A DNA stretch of 64,000 nucleotides. It comes from an uncultured Clostridia bacterium. Lineage in GTDB: Bacteria; Bacillota; Clostridia; Oscillospirales; Ruminococcaceae. Location: the NCBI GenBank assembly GCA_947630555.1, contig CANRIA010000008.1:1-64000 (forward strand). Direction: 5' to 3'. Under the pieces are notes generated by a model. The model saw only the letters and a program-made list of their open reading frames with translations. It ran no database searches and had not been told where the DNA came from. Shown here piece by piece: positions 43,733 to 52,249 of this stretch. Each line of letters opens with the position of its first letter. Positions within the stretch are counted from its first letter, which is position 1. The position numbers were made by a program, and so were the translations under genes.

Positions 43733-44566
43733 CTATTTCTCACTTGTCATTTCATTTTTCATATGAACGTCTACCTGCCTGAACGGTATCTCGATGCCGC
43801 TCTCGTCAAACCGCTGTTTTACGCGCTCTGTAATATCAAAATAAACGTCCCAGTAGTCGTCTTTTTTTACCCACGGGCGGCAGCAGATGTCTATACTGCT
43901 CTCGCTGTGTGATATAATTCTTACGGTGGGCTTAGGGTCGTCAAGAACATTTTCATGTGTTTCTAAAATACTTGAAATAATGTTCTCAGCCCTTTTGAAG
44001 TCGTCTGAATAGGCTATTGAGAAAACCAAATCAACGCGGCGTATCGGTTTTTCGGAATAATTTACTATACCCGATGTTGACACCGTGCTGTTGGGTATGT
44101 AGACCACCTTGTTATCGGGCGTTACCAGCTTTGTTGAAACTATGCGAATATCCTCAACGGTGCCTGCATAGCCTGCGACTTCTATATAATCATCTATCTT
44201 GAAAGGGCGTGTTATAAGCAAAAGCGCGCCGCCTGCCAAATTTGAGAGCGTGCCGTTTACAGCAAGACCCACGCACACGCCGAGAGATGTTACAAGTGCT
44301 GTAAGTCCGCTGGTATCAATACCAAGATAGCCTACAAGGCACACCACCACAAGACCCTTTGCCAGTATCTTGCCAAGATACAGAAAGGTATTCAGCAGCG
44401 TTTTGTCTATCTTGCGGTTGTGGCTGCTTTTCTTTTCTATCTTGCGCGCCAGAGCGTTTATAAGCTTGAACGAAAAATACAGCAGCACCACCGCTACAAG
44501 TATCTTAACGCCCGTGCCTGTAGCCCATTGAATAAGCGTATTTAATATGTTCTTCCACTCTATCAT
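43733..44566 (-). CDS. Small-conductance mechanosensitive channel (MscS family)
   Basis: 277 residues. Three transmembrane helices: about 18-37, 64-84 and the pore helix (about 90-115, LTALVTSLGVCVGLAVNGTLSNLAGGALLL), then the beta domain with the family motif RPFKIDDYIEVAGYAGTVEDI and NSTVSTSGIVNYS, and a C-terminal alpha/beta domain. Releases solutes on hypo-osmotic shock. It lies 9 bases after the malic enzyme gene, so co-transcribed. Confidence 0.93.
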   Translation of the reverse strand: MIEWKNILNTLIQWATGTGVKILVAVVLLYFSFKLINALARKIEKKSSHNRKIDKTLLNTFLYLGKILAKGLVVVCLVGYLGIDTSGLTALVTSLGVCVGLAVNGTLSNLAGGALLLITRPFKIDDYIEVAGYAGTVEDIRIVSTKLVTPDNKVVYIPNSTVSTSGIVNYSEKPIRRVDLVFSIAYSDDFKRAENIISSILETHENVLDDPKPTVRIISHSESSIDICCRPWVKKDDYWDVYFDITERVKQRFDESGIEIPFRQVDVHMKNEMTSEK

Positions 44567-44575
44567 AGCAGCACC

Positions 44576-45748
44576 TTATATTCTTGCAGCGCCGCTCTCT
44601 CTTGCCGCCTGCGCGACTGCCTTTGCAACAGCCTTAGCCACGTTTCTGTCAAGCGCCGAGGGTATTATATAGTCGGCGGAGAGTTTATCATCGGTAACGA
44701 AAGATGCAATAGCCTTTGCGGCGGCAACTTTCATTGCATCGTTTATATCGCTCGCTCTTACATCAAGCGCGCCGCGGAATATGCCCGGGAACGCTAAAAC
44801 GTTGTTTATCTGGTTGGGAAAATCGCTTCTGCCCGTGCCCACAACTGCCGCGCCTGCCTGCTTTGCAAGGTCGGGCATTATTTCGGGAACTGGGTTAGCC
44901 ATAGGGAACAAGATAGGGTCTTTAGACATAGCCTTTACCATTTCGGGCGTTACGCAGTTTGGGGCAGAAACGCCTATGAACACATCTGCGCCCTCAAGAG
45001 CCTGCGCCAGAGTGCCCTTTACCATATTGCGGTTGGTTATCTTCGCCATTTCCTGCTTTTCGCTGTTAAGACCCTCTCTGCCCTCGTATATCGCGCCTGT
45101 TCTGTCGCACATTATAACGTCTTTAAGACCCATAGCTATAAGCAGTTTTATTATGGCAATTCCTGCCGCGCCTGCACCGCTTGTAACAACGCGTATGTTG
45201 TCTATGCTTCTGCCCGTAAGGCGCAAAGCATTGAGCATTGCAGCAAGCACAACAACGGCAGTACCGTGTTGGTCGTCATGAAAAATAGGTATATCGCAGC
45301 GCTCTTTAAGTTTTCTTTCTATCTCAAAGCAGCGTGGGGCAGAAATATCTTCAAGATTTATACCGCCGAAAGAGCCTGCTATAAGGCTTACGGTGTTCAC
45401 TATCTCGTCAACGTCTTTTGAGCGCACGCACAGCGGCACTGCATCAACATCGCCAAATGCCTTGAACAGCGCACATTTTCCCTCCATAACCGGCATACCT
45501 GCCTCGGGGCCTATATCACCCAGCCCCAAAACGGCAGTACCGTCGGTAATTACGGCAACTAAATTTGAACGCCTTGTTAGTTCATAGCTTTTGTTTATAT
45601 CTTTCTGTATTTCAAGGCAGGGCTGCGCAACGCCCGGCGTATACGCAAGCGAGAGGTCGTCACGCGTTTCAAGCGGCGCGCGGCAGACAACTTCTATCTT
45701 GCCTTTCCATTCATAGTGCTTTTTAAGCGATACTTGTGCATAATCCAT
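44576..45748 (-). CDS. Malic enzyme (decarboxylating malate dehydrogenase)
   Basis: 390 residues. Oxidatively decarboxylates malate to pyruvate. Family motifs: LAYTPGVAQPCLEI, VTDGTAVLGLGDIGPEAGMPVMEGK, the metal- and substrate-binding FHDDQHGTAVV, and the dinucleotide-binding SGAGAAGIAI. Length fits the short bacterial type without the phosphotransacetylase extension. The cofactor (NAD or NADP) is not clear from sequence. A good promoter lies upstream; mscS follows in the same operon. Confidence 0.93.
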   Translation of the reverse strand: MDYAQVSLKKHYEWKGKIEVVCRAPLETRDDLSLAYTPGVAQPCLEIQKDINKSYELTRRSNLVAVITDGTAVLGLGDIGPEAGMPVMEGKCALFKAFGDVDAVPLCVRSKDVDEIVNTVSLIAGSFGGINLEDISAPRCFEIERKLKERCDIPIFHDDQHGTAVVVLAAMLNALRLTGRSIDNIRVVTSGAGAAGIAIIKLLIAMGLKDVIMCDRTGAIYEGREGLNSEKQEMAKITNRNMVKGTLAQALEGADVFIGVSAPNCVTPEMVKAMSKDPILFPMANPVPEIMPDLAKQAGAAVVGTGRSDFPNQINNVLAFPGIFRGALDVRASDINDAMKVAAAKAIASFVTDDKLSADYIIPSALDRNVAKAVAKAVAQAARESGAARI

Positions 45749-45784
45749 AATATGTACTTCCTTTCGGTAAATTCATCACTACTT

Positions 45785-45813
45785 AGTATAACACATTTTC
45801 TTCCTCATTTCAA
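45785..45813 (-). promoter_or_regulatory. Promoter of malic enzyme-mscS
   Basis: Minus strand TTGAAA (45808-45813), 17 bases, TATACT (45785-45790). Confidence 0.7.
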
Positions 45814-45912
45814 CAGCAACATTTTACATCTTAAAAAAATATTGCACACGGGTTTTAAACCGCGCATTTCTGCACACATTATATATGTTACAAAATTTTC
45901 AGAGGTTTTTAT

Positions 45913-46380
45913 ATGCTTGGCAAACGCTTGTTTTTAAGGATATTTTTATATATGTGCACAGGGGCTTTGTGCTACGGGAGCATGGAGATAATGGCGCGCG
46001 GTTTTACGCACATTTCAATGGGGCTGCTGGGCGGCATAAGCTTTGTATTCATAGGACTTACAGGGCAGCTTAGGCGGTGCGGAAAACTGGGGCTTTTACA
46101 GCAGCTTATAGTTTCGGCTATGTTCATAACTGTTTCTGAGCTTATCTGCGGCATGATAGACAACCTGTGGCTGAAGCTGAACGTGTGGGATTACTCCGGC
46201 ATTCCGCTCAATTACCTCGGGCAGATATGCCTGCCGTTTTGTGTGCTGTGGTTCGCGTTGTCGTACTTGGGCGCGCTTGCAGACGAGTTTGTTATTACGC
46301 ACATTTTTCACGAACAAATTTTGCATCGACTGACGATTTTGCCGAAACACTTTGAAAAGATTGACAACTCAAACATCTGA
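45913..46380 (+). CDS. CmpB-like (ABC_trans_CmpB) membrane protein
   Basis: 155 residues with four hydrophobic helices. The segment ELICGMIDNLWLKLNVWDYSGIPLNYLGQICLPFCVLWF is the signature of the putative ABC-transporter type IV/CmpB family (WDYS..PLN..GQICL). Despite the name, transport has not been shown for most members. AGAGG lies before ATG 45913. The bioY promoter lies inside its last codons, so the two genes are packed tightly. Confidence 0.75.
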   Translation: MLGKRLFLRIFLYMCTGALCYGSMEIMARGFTHISMGLLGGISFVFIGLTGQLRRCGKLGLLQQLIVSAMFITVSELICGMIDNLWLKLNVWDYSGIPLNYLGQICLPFCVLWFALSYLGALADEFVITHIFHEQILHRLTILPKHFEKIDNSNI

Positions 46381-46389
46381 TGTTATAAT
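46361..46389 (+). promoter_or_regulatory. Promoter of bioY inside the 3' end of the preceding gene
   Basis: TTGACA (46361-46366), 17 bases, TATAAT (46384-46389): consensus. The -35 box is formed by the codons for Ile-Asp near the stop of the CmpB-like gene. Confidence 0.8.
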
Positions 46390-46422
46390 TATACTATCTT
46401 TGACGGAAAGTGTGTGATATTC

Positions 46423-46989
46423 ATGAGCATAACATTAAAGAAAAGCGGCAGGCGGCTTTCTACCGTTGACATTACCCTTTCGGCGGTAATGACGGCTATT
46501 ATTGCCATCTGCGCGTGGATAAACATAAGGCTGCCTTTTACCGACGTATCTTTCACCATGCAGATATTCGGCGTGTTCTTCGCGCTGGCGGCTCTTGGCA
46601 GAGCGAGGGGTACTTTTGCTATACTTGTATATATTTTCATAGGGGCTGTGGGCGTGCCTGTATTTTCAAATTTCAGCGGCGGTTTTGCTGCTCTTACGGG
46701 AATGACAGGCGGCTACATAACGGGTTTTGTGTTTATCGCTATTAGCTACTGCGTTATAACTAAAATATTCGGCGAAAAACTTTTGCCAACGGTAATATCG
46801 CTTGTTCTGGGGCTGGCGCTTTGCTATGCTTTCGGCACGGCGTGGTTCATGCACGTTTACGCTGACAAAGTGGGCAGCATAGGGCTTTGGAGCGCGCTTA
46901 CAATGTGTGTGTTCCCTTTCATACTGCCCGATATGATAAAGCTTTTCCTTGCGGTAACACTCTCGCGCAGGATAAAGAAGATACTGTGA
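46423..46989 (+). CDS. bioY: Biotin transporter substrate-binding subunit BioY
   Basis: 188 residues from ATG 46423. Six hydrophobic helices; family features are LSAVMTAIIAICAWINIRLPFTDVSFTMQIFGVFFA, the loop AILVYIFIGAVGVPVFSNFSGGFAALTGMTGGYITGF (GxxGxPVF and GGYxxGF signature) and a C-terminal helix pair. BioY binds biotin as the S component of an ECF transporter; the energising EcfA/T genes are not nearby, so it would use a shared module. Terminator at 47009-47040. Confidence 0.93.
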   Translation: MSITLKKSGRRLSTVDITLSAVMTAIIAICAWINIRLPFTDVSFTMQIFGVFFALAALGRARGTFAILVYIFIGAVGVPVFSNFSGGFAALTGMTGGYITGFVFIAISYCVITKIFGEKLLPTVISLVLGLALCYAFGTAWFMHVYADKVGSIGLWSALTMCVFPFILPDMIKLFLAVTLSRRIKKIL

Positions 46990-47008
46990 TATACATAAAA
47001 TATATAAC

Positions 47009-47040
47009 AAAGGCGCATTTATATGTGCCTTTTGTTTTTT
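47009..47040 (+). terminator. Terminator after bioY
   Basis: AAAGGCGCAT/ATGTGCCTTT stem with a TTAT loop, then TGTTTTTT. Confidence 0.85.
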
Positions 47041-47145
47041 GGGTAAATTGCAGCATCAAAATGACATCATGAACAAAATTTTGATACTTTCTATATAAAT
47101 TTAGTGATATTATATTTGTAACAAATCATTACGGAGGTAACGCTT

Positions 47146-48015
47146 ATGAAAAGATCGAATATAATTTTAGCTCTTATACTGGCAGCGACTATGCTTGCAT
47201 CCTGCGGAAATTCGGGCAGTTCGTCAGCAGTGGAAAGCAAGGGCGATGATAAGTCAACAGTGGCAACAGAAAGCTTTTCAGACGAAAGCAGTGACAGCAC
47301 TGAAAGCGAGAATACTTCTTCCGAAGCGGAAAGTCAACCTGCCGCTCCTGCGGTAATAAAAGAAGAAATGTACGCCGACCTTACCAAAGGCTGCCCCGAC
47401 AATTTCGAGGCTTCCGACGGCTGGACGAACGGCAGTATGTTCAACGTTTACTGGAGGGCTGCAAACGTTACTTTTGAAAACGGCGCTATGCAGCTTATCA
47501 TAAAAGACGGCGATGAAAACCCTCAGATGATACCCTATTCGGGCGGCGAGTTCAGAAGCAAGGATTTTTACGGATACGGTCGCTATGAAGTAAGCATGAA
47601 GGCTATCAAAAACGACGGCGTTGTTTCATCGTTCTTCACCTACACAGGGCCTTCAGACAACAACCCTTGGGACGAGATAGACATTGAATTTTTGGGCAAG
47701 GACACCACTAAGGTGCAGTTCAACTATTACACCGATGGCAAGGGAAATCACGAATATTTGCAGGATCTCGGCTTTGATGCGTCGGAAGATTTTCACACCT
47801 ATGCTTTTGAGTGGCACAAGGACAAGATAGTGTGGTTTGTTGACGGCTACGAGGTGCACACCGTGACTTACAACCTGCCCGTTACCGAAAGCAAGATAAT
47901 GATGAACGCATGGTGCGGCACGGGCGTTGACGGCTGGCTGAATGCTTTTAATGCCGATAACCTGCCGCTGACTGCTGAATATCAGTGGGTAAGATTCACG
48001 CCGTTTGACGAATAA
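47146..48015 (+). CDS. Glycoside hydrolase family 16 lipoprotein (lichenase-like beta-glucanase)
   Basis: 289 residues. Lipoprotein signal with lipobox LASC (Cys 20), a Ser/Glu/Asp-rich linker (about 22-68), then a GH16 domain. The catalytic motif DEIDIEF (176-182) gives nucleophile Glu177 and acid/base Glu181; FHTYAFEWHKDKIVWFVDGYEV is also typical. GH16 enzymes of this type cut mixed-linkage beta-1,3-1,4-glucans; it should act on the cell surface, tethered by lipid. It lies 15 bases upstream of the GH5 gene, forming a two-gene operon. Confidence 0.92.
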   Translation: MKRSNIILALILAATMLASCGNSGSSSAVESKGDDKSTVATESFSDESSDSTESENTSSEAESQPAAPAVIKEEMYADLTKGCPDNFEASDGWTNGSMFNVYWRAANVTFENGAMQLIIKDGDENPQMIPYSGGEFRSKDFYGYGRYEVSMKAIKNDGVVSSFFTYTGPSDNNPWDEIDIEFLGKDTTKVQFNYYTDGKGNHEYLQDLGFDASEDFHTYAFEWHKDKIVWFVDGYEVHTVTYNLPVTESKIMMNAWCGTGVDGWLNAFNADNLPLTAEYQWVRFTPFDE

Positions 48016-48030
48016 AAAAGGAGCGATAAT

Positions 48031-48981
48031 ATGAAACAACTTAACATCAAAAGAGGCATAGATCTTGGCGGCTGGCTGTCGCAGTGCGATTACAGCGAGG
48101 AGCGGCTGAATAACTTTGTCACCGAAAAAGACTTTGAAAAAATAGCGGCATGGGGGCTTGATCATGTCCGCATACCGTTTGACTATAACATTTTTGAAAA
48201 CGCTGACGGCAGTTACAAGCAGGACGGTTTTGACCGCTTGGAAAACGCCATACAGCTTGCGCGCAAATACGGGCTGAAAGTAGTAGCCGACCTGCACAAG
48301 ACCGCAGGATTTTCATTTGACGATTACGGCGAGGACGAGCACGGATTTTTTGAAGATGGGAAATATCAGGTGCGTTTCTGCCGCTTGTGGGAAGAGCTTG
48401 CAAAGCACTTTGGCAAATACAGTGATGATGTTGCGTTTGAACTGCTCAACGAAGTTACAGATCAGTCATTCATAACGGTATGGAACAAGGTGGTGCGCGA
48501 GTGTATAGAAGGCATACGCAAGTACGCGCCTGACACGGTAATTATCGTGGGAAGCTACTGGAACAACAGCGCCGAGGCAGTGAAAGACCTTGACACGCCT
48601 TATGACGACAAGGTGGTCTACAATATGCACTGCTATGACCCCCTTAAATTCACTCATCAGGGCGCATACTGGACAGATCAGATAGACCCCGACGAGAGGG
48701 TAGCGTTTGAGGAAAGCGGCGTTTCGGAAGAATATTTTGAAAGGGTATTTTCTTCGGCAATTGAAAAGGCAAAGGCTGAGGGCACAGAGCTTTACTGCGG
48801 CGAATACGGCGTTATAGATGTTGTATCGCCCGAGGACACGCTGAAATGGTACAAGACGATAAACGCGGTGTTTGAAAAGTACGGCATTGCGCGCGCGGCG
48901 TGGAACTACAAGGAAATGGACTTTGGCATTTCAGACAGCCGCCTTGACGGCATAAGAGAGCAACTCCTTAAATATTTGTGA
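48031..48981 (+). CDS. Glycoside hydrolase family 5 endoglucanase-like enzyme, no signal peptide
   Basis: 316 residues, (beta/alpha)8 barrel. GIDLGGWLSQ start, HVRIPFDY, ADLHKTAGFSFDD, acid/base Glu141 in FELLNEV and nucleophile Glu258 in YCGEYGV are all present, and Trp in AAWNYKEMDFGI fits. There is no secretion signal, so it should stay in the cytoplasm and act on imported gluco-oligosaccharides made by the surface GH16 lipoprotein. Subfamily (cellulase or beta-glucosidase-like) is not settled by eye. Confidence 0.92.
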   Translation: MKQLNIKRGIDLGGWLSQCDYSEERLNNFVTEKDFEKIAAWGLDHVRIPFDYNIFENADGSYKQDGFDRLENAIQLARKYGLKVVADLHKTAGFSFDDYGEDEHGFFEDGKYQVRFCRLWEELAKHFGKYSDDVAFELLNEVTDQSFITVWNKVVRECIEGIRKYAPDTVIIVGSYWNNSAEAVKDLDTPYDDKVVYNMHCYDPLKFTHQGAYWTDQIDPDERVAFEESGVSEEYFERVFSSAIEKAKAEGTELYCGEYGVIDVVSPEDTLKWYKTINAVFEKYGIARAAWNYKEMDFGISDSRLDGIREQLLKYL

Positions 48982-48996
48982 TATATCCATACAAAA

Positions 48997-49036
48997 ACGC
49001 TGTATCTGTTGTAGTGGGCAGATACAGCGTCATTTG
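48997..49036 (+). terminator. Terminator after GH5 gene
   Basis: ACGCTGTATCTG/CAGATACAGCGT perfect 12-bp stem, ten-base loop, then TTTGTTTTTT. Confidence 0.88.
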
Positions 49037-49044
49037 TTTTTTGT

Positions 49045-49870
49045 ATTTGCGCTTACGCGCGGCGCAGGAGCAGAATTAGTGAATAGTGAAAGAGTGAATA
49101 ATGAATAGTGAATAGTTAAGGTGCGGCTTGCGCCGCGTATTTTAAATTCTTGTCAAGAAAATAAAAGTTTTCGATTGACCCTTTTTCAAAAGGGTCATCA
49201 GGTCGAGGGGCGAGCCCCTCGTCGCCGTCCGCAGACGGCGAAATCCCCTTACGGCAGGCGCTCCGCTATTAGAGGTTAGAAGTGAGAAGTTAGAAGTTAG
49301 AAACGATTCTACGGCTTTTGCGCGTGCTTACCGTTTCTGCGGTTTAGATTGAAACAAGAAGCAAGAAATTGCTTTGTACAGCTTTGCGCAAATTTTTCAA
49401 AATGCTCATCTAACCTCTTGCCTCTAGTTATCTTGCTTCTAATAGCTGAGCCTCCCCTTTGAAAAGACCTTATCTCTCTTTCCGCGTTCCATTCTGGAAC
49501 GCCGACCAGTGTGAAAAATCATAATGAGCAAATAACCGAAGTACAGAGGGCGTTGAACGAAAAAAGCCCGTCATACCGCAAGGTATGCGCCGCCGACCGT
49601 TTTTGGCGGCGAGGGATTTTTAGATATGCGCTATTTGCTCTGAACGGACTATGCAAAAGAATTACGGTTTTGTTTTCTGAAAGGCTTCAGGACTTTCAGA
49701 AAGCAAAATCGGCGACCCCATAATGTCGCCGAAGTAATTCTTTCAAGTGGCTTGAAGGCTAAAGCCGAAGAACAGGGAAGAAGCCTCGAAGAGGGTTCTT
49801 CGGCACTTGCCAGACTGTTCACAGTCTGGCAATGTGTGAGCTCCAGCAGGGTGCGCGTAAGCGCGAATTT
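49045..49870. repeat. Mosaic repeat element 5
   Basis: Ends carry TGCGCTTACGCGC (left) and GCGCGTAAGCGC (right). In order: GAATAGT heptamer tract (49079-49117), inverted AAAAGTTTT and GACCCTTTT module (49148-49203), CGCCGTC hairpin, TTAGAGG/TTAGAAG heptamer tract (49269-49303), AGAAGCAAG tract (about 49345-49365), GCGTTCC-ATTCT-GGAACGC (49484-49502), then the hairpin-rich module (49555-49850) with a 120-base interruption. It lies between the convergent GH5 and AraC genes. Confidence 0.85.
49621..49742. repeat. Nested insertion within the hairpin-rich module of element 5
   Basis: Compared with the copies at 21120 and 29048, about 120 extra bases sit between GGCGAGGGATTTTT and CAAGTGGCTTG. The insert contains TTTCTGAAAG/CTTTCAGAAA, a perfect ten-base stem, GGCGAC/GTCGCC, and flanking AAGAATTAC/GTAATTCTT inverted repeats, so it looks like a small element of its own. 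Confidence 0.7.
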
Positions 49871-49885
49871 ATTTCAACATAAAAT

Positions 49886-50617
49886 CTACTTCTTCACCCT
49901 GAAATACTTCTCTCTGTAGACCTTCGGCGTATCGCCCGTTATGCGGCGAAAGACCTGTATAAAATAGCTCTCGGAGCTAAAGCACAGATACTCGGCTATC
50001 TCAAGCACAGAATACTGCGAATATTTGAGCATATTTGCGGCGGCTTCCACCCTCTTGCGCATTATGTACTCCGATACGGGCATACCCACCTCGGCTTTGA
50101 ACAGCTTTGAAAGATAAGCACTGCTCAGCCCTACCTTCTTCGCAAGGTCGTCAAGTGTTATTTTTGTATGCAGATTATCATAAATATAGTCAAGGCATAT
50201 CGTTATAGACCTCGGGCAGCGGTTCGCCCTTTGTATAAGGCTCATGCGCTGGGCGTAGTCGTCAACAAGCTCGCGGTGGAGCACATTAACGTCTTCTTCC
50301 CTGCGGCACTTGTCAATACTGCGTATATATATGTCGCTGAGGTTATAGGCAACTTCCATTTCCATGCCGCCCTCAATACATATACGCGTGATAAGCGCAA
50401 CGGTTATTATCAGGTGATATTTCAGGTTGCGCAGGTCGTCATCGCTCAGCCTGCCCATATCCTCGGTGGCAAGCGGTTTGAAAAGGCGCTTTACGGCCTC
50501 AGTATCGCCCTGCTTTATAGCATTGAAAAACTCGTTTTCCCTGTTGTAATCAAGGTGTGATATATTATATTCGCGGTTTATAAATTCGGTATGGTAGAGA
50601 TTTTTCTTTATATCCAA
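49886..50617 (-). CDS. AraC-family transcriptional regulator
   Basis: 243 residues. Residues 1 to about 130 form a helical, probably sensory part without a recognised domain; residues about 140-243 are the AraC double helix-turn-helix: SITICLDYIYDNLHTKITLDDLAKKVGLSSAYLSKLFKAEVGMPVSEYIMRKRVEAAANML and FSSESYFIQVFRRITGDTPKVYRE. It starts at TTG 50617, supported by GAGAGGTGAT. Divergent from the solute-binding protein gene, which it probably activates in response to a glucan-derived signal (inference). Confidence 0.9.
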   Translation of the reverse strand: MDIKKNLYHTEFINREYNISHLDYNRENEFFNAIKQGDTEAVKRLFKPLATEDMGRLSDDDLRNLKYHLIITVALITRICIEGGMEMEVAYNLSDIYIRSIDKCRREEDVNVLHRELVDDYAQRMSLIQRANRCPRSITICLDYIYDNLHTKITLDDLAKKVGLSSAYLSKLFKAEVGMPVSEYIMRKRVEAAANMLKYSQYSVLEIAEYLCFSSESYFIQVFRRITGDTPKVYREKYFRVKK

Positions 50618-50651
50618 AAGGCATCACCTCTCGCGTTTGTTTCATATTTAT

Positions 50652-50680
50652 ATTATATACTAAAATAATAATAATTGCAA
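50652..50680 (-). promoter_or_regulatory. Promoter of AraC gene
   Basis: Minus strand TTGCAA (50675-50680), 17 bases, TATAAT (50652-50657). Confidence 0.65.
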
Positions 50681-50734
50681 CAACAAATTGATATAAAAAT
50701 AAAAATATTTATATTTTAGTTTTCGGAAAATTGA

Positions 50735-50740
50735 TATAAT
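50735..50740 (+). promoter_or_regulatory. -10 element of the solute-binding protein gene
   Basis: TATAAT about 42 bases before the start codon; the -35 region (TATTTT around 50712) is weak, consistent with need for an activator such as the divergent AraC protein. Confidence 0.5.
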
Positions 50741-50781
50741 GTTATTAAATAAAAACCATAATTATTTAAGGAGGATATGCT

Positions 50782-52224
50782 ATGAAAAAATGCAAACAAC
50801 TGTTGGCTATGGCAGTGGCAGTAATGTCTGTAATGTCGCTTGGCGCGTGCGGAAACTCTGACAGTTCTGCGGTATCCAGCAATGCAGGCGTTGCACTCGA
50901 TTCAGAAAGAGCTGAGCAGCTTGAAAGCGCTGTTGAGGACGTTGACTGGGGCAACACCGAGCTTGCAAACACCACGCTGAAATGGCTTGCACACTACGAC
51001 ATAAACCCTGCTGACGGAAAGACCGAAGACCCTGCCATAAAACTGTTCAAGGACAAGTATAACGGCACTATCGAATGGGTACAGGCGACTTGGGAGACAC
51101 GCTACACAAAGCTTGCTTCTCTCGTTTCGTCCAACGATTCGCCCGATATGTTCCCCAGCGGTGATATGGATGCGTTCCCAAGAGGCGCTATTGCAGGAAT
51201 GTTCCAGCCTATTGACGATTATGTTGACCTCAGCACAGAATACTGGAAAGATGTAAAATCGGCTTGTGATGTATTCACGGTAGGCGGCAAGCACTATGTT
51301 GCTGTTATCGAAGTTGTTCCTGACATTGTATGTATTTACAACACCACATTTATTGAGGAACACGGCTACGAACAGCCTGCCGACCTGTACGAAGCAGGTG
51401 AATGGACTTGGGACAAGATGAGAGAAATGGCTATAGATTTCTCTGACGTTGACAAGGAAATGTACGGTTTTGACGGCTGGTGGTGGTGGAAAGCCTTTTC
51501 CCACACGACGGGTGTGCCTATAGTCGGCTATGAAAACGATCAGCTGGTAAACAACCTTGAAAACGCTGACATACTTAAAGCAGAGAACTACATTTACGAC
51601 CTTACAAAGGCTAACGTAAAATACCCTGCGCACCTTAACAACTGGCACGTAAGAGGACCTAACGATGAAGGTACTATAGGACTTGGACAGGGACTTACAC
51701 TGTTCTGCCCATGCGGACTTTACGAAATAGAAGATGCTCCTGCAAACACCGAGCTTATGGGTGACATTTCAGCAGGCGAGGTAATGTTCGTTCCGATGCC
51801 TTCGCAGGACGGTTCTGACCCGTATATGCAGTCACGTGCATCAGGCTATCTGCTCGTTGCAGGCGCTAAGAATCCCGAAGCTTTCGCGGCATTTATGCTT
51901 TGCAGCAGAGTAGCGACCATGGACGAATCCGTAAAGGCTATATATCTTTCGACACTGACCGAAGACTACGGCTGGACTCAGGAAATGATAGATATGCGCG
52001 AGGAGTGCTACAGACTGGCAGCCGAGAAGCCCGTATTTGAATTTGGCGATGCTATATCGCAGGAATTCAGTGACGTATACGCAAACATAACCGATGCTAC
52101 ATCTAAGACCAACGGCGACGAAAAGACATGGGCTGAGGTTATTTCTGAAAACAACAACGGCGTAAACTACTATCTTGACGATGCTAACAAACAGCTGGCT
52201 GATGTAGCCGCTAAAAATCAATAA
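50782..52224 (+). CDS. Sugar ABC transporter solute-binding lipoprotein
   Basis: 480 residues. Lipoprotein signal with lipobox LGAC (Cys about 23), a short Ser-rich linker and a type 1 extracellular solute-binding fold: GTIEWVQATWETRYTKLASLVSSNDSPDMF, FQPIDDYVDLSTEYW, and ADLYEAGEWTWDKMREMA. Trp-rich stretches (GWWWWKAF) fit sugar stacking. It captures oligosaccharides outside the membrane and hands them to ABC permeases. No permease or ATPase gene follows, so the membrane part must lie elsewhere. Ribosome site AAGGAGG; 25 bases before the accessory lipoprotein gene. Confidence 0.9.
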   Translation: MKKCKQLLAMAVAVMSVMSLGACGNSDSSAVSSNAGVALDSERAEQLESAVEDVDWGNTELANTTLKWLAHYDINPADGKTEDPAIKLFKDKYNGTIEWVQATWETRYTKLASLVSSNDSPDMFPSGDMDAFPRGAIAGMFQPIDDYVDLSTEYWKDVKSACDVFTVGGKHYVAVIEVVPDIVCIYNTTFIEEHGYEQPADLYEAGEWTWDKMREMAIDFSDVDKEMYGFDGWWWWKAFSHTTGVPIVGYENDQLVNNLENADILKAENYIYDLTKANVKYPAHLNNWHVRGPNDEGTIGLGQGLTLFCPCGLYEIEDAPANTELMGDISAGEVMFVPMPSQDGSDPYMQSRASGYLLVAGAKNPEAFAAFMLCSRVATMDESVKAIYLSTLTEDYGWTQEMIDMREECYRLAAEKPVFEFGDAISQEFSDVYANITDATSKTNGDEKTWAEVISENNNGVNYYLDDANKQLADVAAKNQ

Positions 52225-52249
52225 TAAAACATTTTGGAGGTAATTAACA

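Noticed and set aside
46361..46390. Possible BirA operator in the bioY promoter (TTGACAAC ... GTTATAAT)
   Set aside because: The half-sites match each other at only about five of eight positions and the sequence is already explained as -35 and -10 boxes.
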